This document shows positions 7,823-14,291 of a stretch of DNA of 64,000 nucleotides, in pieces. A model generated the notes under the pieces. That model saw nothing but the letters and a program-made list of their open reading frames with translations, had not been told where the DNA came from and searched no databases. Source of the stretch: Paracoccus sanguinis (GTDB taxonomy: Bacteria > Pseudomonadota > Alphaproteobacteria > Rhodobacterales > Rhodobacteraceae); NCBI RefSeq assembly GCF_900106665.1, contig NZ_FNNA01000001.1:1178001-1242000 (forward strand). Reading direction: 5' to 3'. How positions within the stretch are numbered: the stretch's first letter is position 1; every line of letters starts with the position of its first letter. The position numbers and the translations under genes are program-made.

Positions 7823-9756
7823 AGACCGGCATTGCCACCGTCTCTGTTCCCGGCGTGCTAAGCCAGAAGCTTGCCGCCATCGCCGCCGCCGGGTTCGACG
7901 GCATCGAGATCTTCGAGCAGGATTTCATCGCCGATGCCCACAGCCCGGCCGAGATCGGCCGCATGGTCCGCGACCACGGGCTCGAGATCCTCCTCTTCCA
8001 GCCGTTCCGCGACTTCGAGGGCCTGCCCGAGCCCCTGCGCAGCAAGGCGATGGACCGCGCCGAGCGCAAGTTCGACGCGATGCAGGCGCTGGGCGTCGAC
8101 CTGATGCTGGTCTGCTCGTCAGTCCATCCCCAGGCGCTGGGCGGCATCGACCGAGCCGCCGCAGACCTCGCCGAGCTTGGCCGCCGCGCCGCCGCGCGGG
8201 GCCTGCGGGTCGGGTATGAGGCGCTCGCCTGGGGACGCTACGTGGACGACCACCGCGACGCGTGGGAAATCGTCCGCCGTGCCGACCACCCGGCGGTCGG
8301 GCTGATCCTGGACAGTTTCCACACCCTCGGGCGCGGCATCGACCCCGACAGCATCCGCCGCATCCCGGGCGACCGCATCTTCTTCGTGCAACTCGCCGAT
8401 GCGCCGCGCATCGACATGGACCTGCTCTACTGGTCGCGCCACTTCCGCAACATGCCCGGCGAGGGCGACCTGCCGGTGGGGGACTTCCTGTCGGCGGTGC
8501 TCGAGACGGGCTACACCGGGCCGCTGAGCCTCGAGATCTTCAACGACCAGTTCCGGGGCGGCCAGCCGCGCGGCATCGCCCGCGACGGCCACCGGGCGCT
8601 GCTGGCGCTGATGGATGACGTGGCCCGCCGCCGCGCCGCGTCGGTTGGCGGACTGGCTGCGGCGGCCGGTACTGCGACGTCTGGCGCAGCCGCTCCGATG
8701 CCCGCCGCACCTCTGCCGGCGGTGCAGCCGGTGCGGGGGACAGCGTATCTCGAGGTCGCCGCCCGCGACGAGGATGCCACGGCGGTCGAGCGGGCGCTGG
8801 GCACGCTGGGCTTCACCCGCGCCGGCCGCCATCCCGCCAAAGCCGCCGAGCTGTGGAGCCAGGGCGACATCCGGATCATCGTGAACGCCGAGTTCGAGGA
8901 CCAGGCGGGCGCGGCCTACAACGTCCACGGCCCCTGCATCTACGAGGTCGGGCTGATGGTGGACGACCCCACGGCGCTGCGCGACCGGGCACTGGGGCTG
9001 GGGGCAGAGCCGTTTTCGCAGCCCGGTGCGGACGGGACCGAGCTTTTCGCCGGAATCCGCGGGCCGGGCGGGCTGATCTTCCGCTTCCTCGCGCCGGGCC
9101 AGCTGCCGGGCGTGTTCCGCGACGAGTTCGGTCACGATCCCCGCGACCGCAACGTCGGGGCCGGGCTGGCGCGGGTCGATCACGTTGCCGCCACCATGTC
9201 CTACGACGAGATGCTGAGCAGCGTCCTGTTCTACCGCACTGTCTTCGGAATGGAAAAGGCGCCGCTGGTGGACGTAGCCGATCCCGACGGGCTGGTCCGC
9301 AGCCAGGCGATGCGCGCCGCCGGCGGGGCGTTTCGCACCACGCTGAACGGCGCCGAGCAGCACCGCACCCTTGCCGGCAGCTTCCTGTCGGACAGCTTCG
9401 GCGCCTCGATCCAGCATCTGGCGCTGGCGACGGACGACATCATGGACACGGCGCGCCGTTTGGCCAAGCTCGGGTTCGAAGCGCTGCCGATCTCGGACAA
9501 CTACTACGCCGACCTTGCGGCGCGGTTCGACCTTGGCGCGGCAGAGATCGCGGCCCTGCAGGCTGGCAACATCCTCTATGACGAGGACGCGCAGGGCCGG
9601 TTCTGGCAGCTTTACAGCCGCCCCCTGTTCGGCGGGCTGTTCGCCGAGATCGTCCAGCGCGACCGGGGCTATGACGGCTACGGGGCGCCGAACGCGCCGT
9701 TCCGCACCGCAGCCATGAAGCGGCTGATGCGCCCGTCCGGGATGCCGCTGCGCTAA
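7819..9756 (+). CDS. quiC: 3-dehydroshikimate dehydratase fused to an HPPD-like domain (QuiC type)
   Basis: Bifunctional-looking protein of 645 residues. Residues 1 to about 275 are a sugar-isomerase-like TIM barrel related to AsbF/QuiC, converting 3-dehydroshikimate to protocatechuate. Metal-site segments are YEALAWG, LILDSFHTLG, FVQLADAP and LSLEIFNDQ. An Ala/Pro-rich linker (about 276-305) leads to two VOC modules resembling 4-hydroxyphenylpyruvate dioxygenase, whose His-His-Glu metal ligands look intact in RVDHVAA, SIQHLAL and FAEIVQRDRGYDGYG. The same fusion is known from Pseudomonas QuiC1; the role of the second domain is not settled to my knowledge. Start ATG at 7819 overlaps the dehydrogenase stop. 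Last gene of the tct cluster. Confidence 0.88.
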   Translation: MKTGIATVSVPGVLSQKLAAIAAAGFDGIEIFEQDFIADAHSPAEIGRMVRDHGLEILLFQPFRDFEGLPEPLRSKAMDRAERKFDAMQALGVDLMLVCSSVHPQALGGIDRAAADLAELGRRAAARGLRVGYEALAWGRYVDDHRDAWEIVRRADHPAVGLILDSFHTLGRGIDPDSIRRIPGDRIFFVQLADAPRIDMDLLYWSRHFRNMPGEGDLPVGDFLSAVLETGYTGPLSLEIFNDQFRGGQPRGIARDGHRALLALMDDVARRRAASVGGLAAAAGTATSGAAAPMPAAPLPAVQPVRGTAYLEVAARDEDATAVERALGTLGFTRAGRHPAKAAELWSQGDIRIIVNAEFEDQAGAAYNVHGPCIYEVGLMVDDPTALRDRALGLGAEPFSQPGADGTELFAGIRGPGGLIFRFLAPGQLPGVFRDEFGHDPRDRNVGAGLARVDHVAATMSYDEMLSSVLFYRTVFGMEKAPLVDVADPDGLVRSQAMRAAGGAFRTTLNGAEQHRTLAGSFLSDSFGASIQHLALATDDIMDTARRLAKLGFEALPISDNYYADLAARFDLGAAEIAALQAGNILYDEDAQGRFWQLYSRPLFGGLFAEIVQRDRGYDGYGAPNAPFRTAAMKRLMRPSGMPLR

Positions 9757-9787
9757 GGGCGCCGGGTCTGTGTTACGGCCAGAAAGA

Positions 9788-9801
9788 AGCCCTCGCGGGC
9801 T
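9788..9801 (-). terminator. Weak terminator-like hairpin at the lrp 3' end
   Basis: On the minus strand AGCCC-GCGA-GGGCT begins inside the lrp stop codon and is followed by TCTTTCT. The stem has only five pairs and the U-tract is interrupted, so this is a weak call. It sits in the 43-bp gap between the convergent quiC and lrp genes. Confidence 0.35.
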
Positions 9802-10264
9802 ATCTGACCGGCAGCCGCCCCGAGGCCTTGACGGTGTTGAGCACGATCGAGGTGCAGACCCGCGTCACCGTGGCGTGGCCGAGCAGCGTGCGGTTCACCA
9901 GATCCTGCACCCCGGCGAGGTCGGGGACGATGGCCTTGAGCAGATAGTCCTTTTCGCCGCTGAGGGCATAGGCCTCCTGGATATAGTCGGTGCGGCGCAG
10001 GATGTCGTGGAAATCGGCGGCGGTGGCCTGGCTGTGGGCGACGAGATTGACCTCGACGAAGACGGTGATGTTGAGGCCCAGCGCCTCGGGCGACAGATCG
10101 GCGCGGTAGCCGCGGATCAGCCCGTCGCGCTCCAGCGCCATGCGCCGGCGCGAGCATTGCGAGGCGGAAAGCCCGACGCGCTCGCCCAGCTCGGCGTTGG
10201 TCAGGCGGGCGTCGTCCTGCAGGGCGGCGAGGAGGCGGCGGTCGAAGTCGTCGAGGTCGGGCAT
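9800..10264 (-). CDS. Lrp/AsnC family transcriptional regulator
   Basis: DNA-binding regulator of 154 residues, full length for Lrp/AsnC. Helix-turn-helix at residues 5-55 (DFDRRLLAALQDDARLT, then GLSASQCSRRRMALERDG). RAM effector-binding domain at about 68-145 (VEVNLVAHS, ALSGEKDYLLKAIV). It is divergent from hpd across a 197-bp gap containing a GCTGCA-A-TGCAGC palindrome and repeated ATGCA sites. Lrp proteins beside hpd commonly respond to aromatic amino acids, so control of tyrosine breakdown is inferred. Confidence 0.9.
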   Translation of the reverse strand: MPDLDDFDRRLLAALQDDARLTNAELGERVGLSASQCSRRRMALERDGLIRGYRADLSPEALGLNITVFVEVNLVAHSQATAADFHDILRRTDYIQEAYALSGEKDYLLKAIVPDLAGVQDLVNRTLLGHATVTRVCTSIVLNTVKASGRLPVR

Positions 10265-10289
10265 GGGCGCTCTCTGTGCGCGAAGCTGT

Positions 10290-10302
10290 GCTGCAATGCA
10301 GC
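10290..10302. promoter_or_regulatory. Palindrome in the lrp-hpd divergent region
   Basis: GCTGCA-A-TGCAGC is a perfect 13-base palindrome 26 bp upstream of lrp. Further CATGCA/CATGCG elements follow around 10338-10375 in the same gap. Several short ATGCA-type sites in phase-like spacing suit an oligomeric Lrp/AsnC protein. Binding is inferred from position. Confidence 0.45.
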
Positions 10303-10461
10303 GTGAGGCGCGGTGAAACGCGCCCGGCCAAAGCTATCATGCACCGCGGGAGCATTCCATGCACAACTCATGCGCCCTGCCTCTCCCCGAGCCCCGTTTC
10401 GCACACACCGCGCATGGCCGCGCTTGTATGATCGTTGCAACCGCAACCATGGGAGGGAATC

Positions 10462-11562
10462 ATGGGCCCGTTTCCGCATGACGCGCCGCGCGCGACGATC
10501 ACCGCCGCCAACCCGGCCGGCACCGACGGCTTCGAGTTCGTCGAGTTCGCCCACCGCGACCCGAAAGAGCTCGAGACCCTGTTCCGGCGCATGGGCTTCA
10601 CCGAGGTCGCGCGGCACAAGACCAAGGACATCTCGCTCTACCGTCAGGGGCGGGTGAACTACATCCTCAACCGCGAGCCGGGCGGCCATGCCGCGCGGTT
10701 CGTGGCCGAGCACGGGCCCTGCGCGCCGGCGATGGCGTGGCGGGTGGTGGATGCGCAGGTGGCGCTGAAGCGCTGCCTCGACTACGGGGCCGAGGAATAC
10801 ACCGGCGCCGACAAGACGCTGGACGTGCCGGCGGTGATCGGGATCGGCGGCTCGCTGCTCTACCTCGTCGAGACCTACGGCGAGAAGGGCTCGCCCTACG
10901 CGGCCGAGTTCGACTGGCTGGGCGAGGCCGACCCGCAGCCGAAGGGGGTGGGGTTCTACTACCTCGACCACCTGACCCACAACGTCATGCGCGGCAACAT
11001 GGACACCTGGTACAGGTTCTACGCCACGGTGTTCAATTTCCGCGAGATCCGCTATTTCGACATCGCCGGCAAGCAGACCGGGCTGACCAGCCGGGCGCTG
11101 ACCTCGCCCGACGGCAAGATCCGCATCCCGATCAACGAAAGCGCCGACGCGCACAGCCAGATCGAGGAATACCTGCGCGAGTACAAGGGCGAGGGCATCC
11201 AGCACATCGCCTGCGGCACCGACGACATCTATGCCGCCACCGACGCGCTGGCGGCCAACGGGCTCGAGTTCATGCCCGGCCCGCCGTCGATCTACTACGA
11301 CAAGTCGTTCGAGCGGGTGACCGGCCACGAGGAACCGATCGAGCGTCTGGAAAAGCACGGCATCCTGATTGACGGCGAGGGCGTGGTGGACGGCGGCGAG
11401 ACGCGGATCCTGCTGCAGATCTTCTCGAAGACCGTGATCGGGCCGATCTTCTTCGAGTTCATCCAGCGCAAGGGCGATGACGGCTTCGGCGAGGGCAACT
11501 TCAAGGCGCTGTTCGAGTCGATCGAAGAGGACCAGATCCGCCGGGGCGTGCTGACCGCATGA
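10462..11562 (+). CDS. hpd: 4-hydroxyphenylpyruvate dioxygenase
   Basis: Cytosolic Fe(II) enzyme converting 4-hydroxyphenylpyruvate to homogentisate in tyrosine breakdown. 366 residues, matching bacterial HPPD. Two VOC modules; metal ligands in LDHLTHNV (near residue 178), IQHIACGTDD (near 254) and FFEFIQRKGDDGFGEGNF (near 333). The ATG at 10462 follows a GGGAGGG ribosome site; an upstream in-frame TTG lacks one and was rejected. It is co-transcribed with the small Rieske gene through an ATGA overlap. hmgA, encoding the next enzyme, lies convergently just downstream. Confidence 0.96.
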   Translation: MGPFPHDAPRATITAANPAGTDGFEFVEFAHRDPKELETLFRRMGFTEVARHKTKDISLYRQGRVNYILNREPGGHAARFVAEHGPCAPAMAWRVVDAQVALKRCLDYGAEEYTGADKTLDVPAVIGIGGSLLYLVETYGEKGSPYAAEFDWLGEADPQPKGVGFYYLDHLTHNVMRGNMDTWYRFYATVFNFREIRYFDIAGKQTGLTSRALTSPDGKIRIPINESADAHSQIEEYLREYKGEGIQHIACGTDDIYAATDALAANGLEFMPGPPSIYYDKSFERVTGHEEPIERLEKHGILIDGEGVVDGGETRILLQIFSKTVIGPIFFEFIQRKGDDGFGEGNFKALFESIEEDQIRRGVLTA

Positions 11563-11933
11563 GCGAGGGCAAGGGGCCGGCGTGGCGCGGCTATCGCGGC
11601 GCGCCGGCCGTGGGCGCGGTGATCTGCCGGCTGGACGAGGTGCCCGATCCGGGCACCCGTTGCCTGCGGATGGGCGGGTTTCCGGTCGTGCTGGCGAGGA
11701 GCGGCGCGGTGCTGCGCGCCTATGTCAACGCCTGCCCGCACCAGTTCCTGCCGCTCGACCAGCGCGGGCCGCAGGTGATGAGCGCCGACGGCACGAAGCT
11801 GCGCTGCACCAACCACGAGGCGGCGTTCCGGCTGACCGACGGCGTGGGGGTCGAGGGGCCGGCCTCGGGCGAGACGCTGGACCCGATCCAGGTGCGCGTG
11901 ACCGACGCGGGCGAGGTGGTGATCGCGGAGTAG
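11559..11933 (+). CDS. Small Rieske [2Fe-2S] protein
   Basis: Soluble Rieske-fold protein of 124 residues. The cluster ligands are present as NACPHQFLPLD (Cys-x-His, near residue 53) and RCTNHEAAF (Cys-x-x-His, near 78). The size matches the ferredoxin-like Rieske proteins that feed electrons to oxygenases. It is fused by a four-base overlap to hpd, but HPPD needs no external electron donor. The partner is therefore unknown: it could serve an unlinked ring-hydroxylating or demethylating oxygenase, or protect an iron site. Downstream is a tandem hairpin repeat, then convergent hmgA. Confidence 0.85.
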   Translation: MSEGKGPAWRGYRGAPAVGAVICRLDEVPDPGTRCLRMGGFPVVLARSGAVLRAYVNACPHQFLPLDQRGPQVMSADGTKLRCTNHEAAFRLTDGVGVEGPASGETLDPIQVRVTDAGEVVIAE

Positions 11934-11950
11934 ATGGGGCGGAGAGAGTT

Positions 11951-12006
11951 CGCGGGCGGCTTGCACCGCCCGCCGGAGCGCGGGCGGCTTGCACCGCCCG
12001 CCGGAG
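11951..12006. repeat. Two perfect 28-bp tandem repeats, each a GC hairpin
   Basis: Positions 11951-11978 and 11979-12006 are identical, with a third partial copy after them. Each unit holds GCGGGCGG-CTTGCA-CCGCCCGC, an 8-bp perfect stem with a 6-base loop. They lie in the 107-bp gap between the convergent Rieske and hmgA genes. They could act as a two-way transcription barrier or mRNA 3'-end stabiliser. There is no U-tract on either side. Confidence 0.7.
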
Positions 12007-12040
12007 CGCGCCCGCCTGCCCCTTCGCGCCGCCCGCCTCG

Positions 12041-13417
12041 CTATTTCTCGCCCGGCGTCCCGTCGAACTTCTTCTCGAGGCTTGCCCAGCAGTCGGCATA
12101 ATCCTGCTGCAGCGGCATCTCGGTCGCGGCCCATTCGGTCAGGTGCTGCGGGAAGCGGGTCTCGAACATGAACTGCATCGTCTCGGTCTGCCGCACCGGG
12201 ACCATCGGCTCGGTCGAGCCATGCTCGAACGCCGCCCGGTCCGGCCCGTGCGGCAGCATCATGTTGTGGAGGCTGACGCCGCCCGGCACGAATCCTTGCG
12301 GTTTTGCGTCGTAGACGCCGTGGATGTTGCCCATCAGCTCGGACATGATGTTCTTGTGATACCAGGGCGGGCGGAAGCTGTGCTCGGCCACCATCCAGCG
12401 GTCGCGGAACAGCACGAAGTCGATGTTGGCCGTCCCCTCCTGCCCCGAGGGCGCGGTCAGGACGGTGAAGATCGACGGGTCCGGGTGGTCGAAGAGGATC
12501 GCCCCGACCGGCGAATAGGTCCGCAGGTCGTATTTGTAGGCGCAGTAGTTGCCGTGCCACGCCACCACGTCGAGCGGGCTGTGGTCGATGAAGCTTTCGT
12601 GGAACTGGCCGCACCACTTGATGACCACGCGGCTTCGCACCTCGCGGTCCTCGAACGCCGCCACCGGGCATTTGAAGTCGCGCGGGTTAGCGAGGCAGTT
12701 GGCGCCGATCGGGCCGCGGCCGGGCAGGTCGAACTTCTGTCCGTAGTTCTCGCAGACGAAGCCGCGGGCGGGGCCGTCCAGCAGCTCGACCCGATAGACG
12801 AGGCCGCGCGGCAGGATGGCGATCTCTTGCGGGGCGAGGTCGATGACGCCGAGCTCGGTGGCAAAGCGCAGCCGCCCCTCTTGCGGGACGACCAGCAGCT
12901 CGCTGTCGGCGGAATAGAAATACTCGTCCTCCATCGAGCGGGTGACGAGGTAGATGTGGCTCGCCATGCCGACCTGGGTGTTGACGTCGCCGGCAGTGGT
13001 GACGGTGCGCATCCCGGTGAGCCAGGTCAGCGGCTCGTCGCCGTGCGGGACCGGGTCCCAGCGGTACTGGCCAAGGCTGATGACGCCCGGCAGGACGTTC
13101 GGCGCCGATTTCCAGTGCGGCACGTCGATGGGGGCGAAGCGCCCGACGTGCTGGACCGAGGGGCGGATGCGGTAGCACCAGGTCCGCTCGTTCTGGCCGC
13201 GCGGGGCGGTGAAGGCGGTGCCCGAGAGCTGTTCGGCGTAGAGCCCGTAGTTCACCTTCTGCGGGCTGTTCTGGCCCTGTGGCAGGGCGCCGGGCAGGGC
13301 CTCGGTCTCGAAGTCGTTGCCGAAGCCGGGCATATAGCCCTCATGCGCGGCGGTGCCGTTGCGGGTCTCGGCGCGCACCCGCGCCCCGGTCATCGGTCCG
13401 GTTCCCTGGTCCGTCAT
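12041..13417 (-). CDS. hmgA: Homogentisate 1,2-dioxygenase
   Basis: Opens the homogentisate ring to maleylacetoacetate, the step after HPPD. 458 residues, close to the family norm. The conserved N-terminal [20 protein letters not shown] and the iron ligands ([12 protein letters not shown] with His and Glu, then LPHGPD with His) are present. The ATG at 13417 is preceded by GGGAGG; a longer in-frame start adds only Arg/Gly-rich sequence and was rejected. Lies behind a MarR gene with a near-perfect palindromic operator 64-83 bp upstream of its start. maiA and fahA, the next pathway genes, are not in the window. Confidence 0.96.
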   Translation of the reverse strand: MTDQGTGPMTGARVRAETRNGTAAHEGYMPGFGNDFETEALPGALPQGQNSPQKVNYGLYAEQLSGTAFTAPRGQNERTWCYRIRPSVQHVGRFAPIDVPHWKSAPNVLPGVISLGQYRWDPVPHGDEPLTWLTGMRTVTTAGDVNTQVGMASHIYLVTRSMEDEYFYSADSELLVVPQEGRLRFATELGVIDLAPQEIAILPRGLVYRVELLDGPARGFVCENYGQKFDLPGRGPIGANCLANPRDFKCPVAAFEDREVRSRVVIKWCGQFHESFIDHSPLDVVAWHGNYCAYKYDLRTYSPVGAILFDHPDPSIFTVLTAPSGQEGTANIDFVLFRDRWMVAEHSFRPPWYHKNIMSELMGNIHGVYDAKPQGFVPGGVSLHNMMLPHGPDRAAFEHGSTEPMVPVRQTETMQFMFETRFPQHLTEWAATEMPLQQDYADCWASLEKKFDGTPGEK

Positions 13418-13480
13418 GTCGCGGCCTCCCTCGCCCCCATCGCGCGCCCCCCTACCCCGGCGCCGATCCCTCACCAGATT

Positions 13481-13500
13481 ATCGTTTCATATGCAACGAT
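13481..13500. promoter_or_regulatory. Operator-like 20-bp palindrome between marR and hmgA
   Basis: ATCGTTTCATATGCAACGAT is a palindrome with a single mismatched pair (bases 7 and 14). It starts directly after the marR stop and lies 64-83 bp upstream of hmgA. MarR proteins bind 16-20-bp palindromes of this kind, so the adjacent regulator is the likely binder, with hmgA as target. The TTCATATGCAA core suits an overlapping -10 element. Confidence 0.65.
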
Positions 13501-13501
13501 G

Positions 13502-13981
13502 TCAATCCGCGGCCGGGTCGTCCGTCGCGGCCCCGCCCCCCTCGCGCCGGGCCGCGACCCGCGCCACGGCGCCGTCCAGCGCCGCGATCCCGGCGGTGAG
13601 CGTCGCCCGCTCGGCCTCGGTCATCTCGGACAGGATCTCGTCGGCGCGGGCGCGGACCTCGGCGAAGGCCTCGGCAAAGAGCGCCTGCCCCGCGGGGGTG
13701 ATGGCATAGTGCCTGAGCCGCCGGTCCGAGCCGAGCACCGCGCGGGTGATCAGCCCTTTTCCCTCCAGCCGCGCCGCCGCCCGGCTGACCTGCACCTTGT
13801 CGAGCGAGGTGCGCTGCGAGAGGCTGAGCGAGTCGATCTCGCCCGCGTCGTCGAGCAGGAACAACAGCCGCCATTCCTCGCGCGTCAGGCCGTAGGCGCG
13901 CAGGTAGACGGCGACGAGCTGGCGCGAGAACGCCTCGGCCGTGACCGCGAGGCGGTAGGGAAAGAAACCCTCGATCTCCAT
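13502..13981 (-). CDS. MarR family transcriptional regulator
   Basis: Winged-helix repressor of 159 residues, normal MarR length. Recognition region SLSLSQRTSLDKVQVSRAAA (about 52-72) and a wing with VLGSDRRLRHYAITPAG (about 84-100). The C-terminal dimer helix ends in a Gly/Ala/Asp tail. The ATG at 13981 gives the canonical N-terminus; longer forms add non-homologous sequence. TTGACC/TCTTAG promoter elements lie upstream (14034-14061). The gene is followed by a palindromic operator and hmgA, so it most likely controls homogentisate breakdown. Confidence 0.88.
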   Translation of the reverse strand: MEIEGFFPYRLAVTAEAFSRQLVAVYLRAYGLTREEWRLLFLLDDAGEIDSLSLSQRTSLDKVQVSRAAARLEGKGLITRAVLGSDRRLRHYAITPAGQALFAEAFAEVRARADEILSEMTEAERATLTAGIAALDGAVARVAARREGGGAATDDPAAD

Positions 13982-14033
13982 CGTCGTCCCCCGGCTGGGC
14001 CTGCGCGACGGGCAGGCGGCTGACGGCGGGCAG

Positions 14034-14061
14034 CTAAGACGCGGCCCGCCGGCCGGGTCAA
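14034..14061 (-). promoter_or_regulatory. Predicted sigma-70-type promoter of marR
   Basis: On the minus strand TTGACC (14061-14056), a 16-bp spacer and TCTTAG (14039-14034) lie 53 bp before the marR start. The element lies downstream of the minus-strand terminator at 14095, so marR has its own promoter separate from the upstream small RNA. Confidence 0.4.
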
Positions 14062-14094
14062 TCATGCCGCACCTGACCCGCTGGGCCGAGGGAC

Positions 14095-14122
14095 AAAAAA
14101 AGACGCCCGCACGAAGCGGGCG
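14095..14122 (-). terminator. Rho-independent terminator of the predicted small RNA
   Basis: On the minus strand CGCCCGC-TTCGT-GCGGGCG (14122-14104) forms a 7-bp GC stem, followed after two bases by seven T (14101-14095). No annotated gene reads into it from the right, which is what pointed to the small RNA. Confidence 0.85.
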
Positions 14123-14170
14123 CCAAGTCATGAGGCAGGTTTCATACAGGCAAGAAACCTATCGAGCAGT
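14095..14170 (-). ncRNA. Predicted small non-coding RNA upstream of marR
   Basis: A stand-alone transcription unit of about 76 nt on the minus strand. A well-formed promoter lies at 14205-14177. The transcript contains a perfect 7-bp stem AGGTTTC/GAAACCT (14160-14154 with 14143-14137) around a 10-base loop. It ends in an intrinsic terminator with seven U. No open reading frame of note is present. The marR gene downstream has its own promoter, so this is more likely a trans-acting small RNA than a leader, though an attenuated marR leader cannot be excluded. No match to a known RNA family is recognised. Confidence 0.6.
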
Positions 14171-14176
14171 GCTCTT

Positions 14177-14205
14177 GATATACGCTTGAAACCCCTTGCC
14201 GCCAA
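14177..14205 (-). promoter_or_regulatory. Promoter of the predicted small RNA
   Basis: TTGGCG (14205-14200), a 17-bp spacer and TATATC (14182-14177) on the minus strand. Predicted start is near 14170. The elements are close to the sigma-70 consensus with optimal spacing; a heat-shock sigma factor is an alternative because CTTGGC/GTATAT-like boxes also occur at such promoters. Confidence 0.5.
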
Positions 14206-14291
14206 GCCCCCCGGTTTGCCAGCCGCCCGGGGGGCCGATAGATTGGCGCCAAGACCGGGCGACACGATCCCGGCGCGGGGGCGGGGCAGCG

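Noticed and set aside
11951-12006. CRISPR-like repeats
   Set aside because: The two copies are directly adjacent with no spacers and no cas genes are present.
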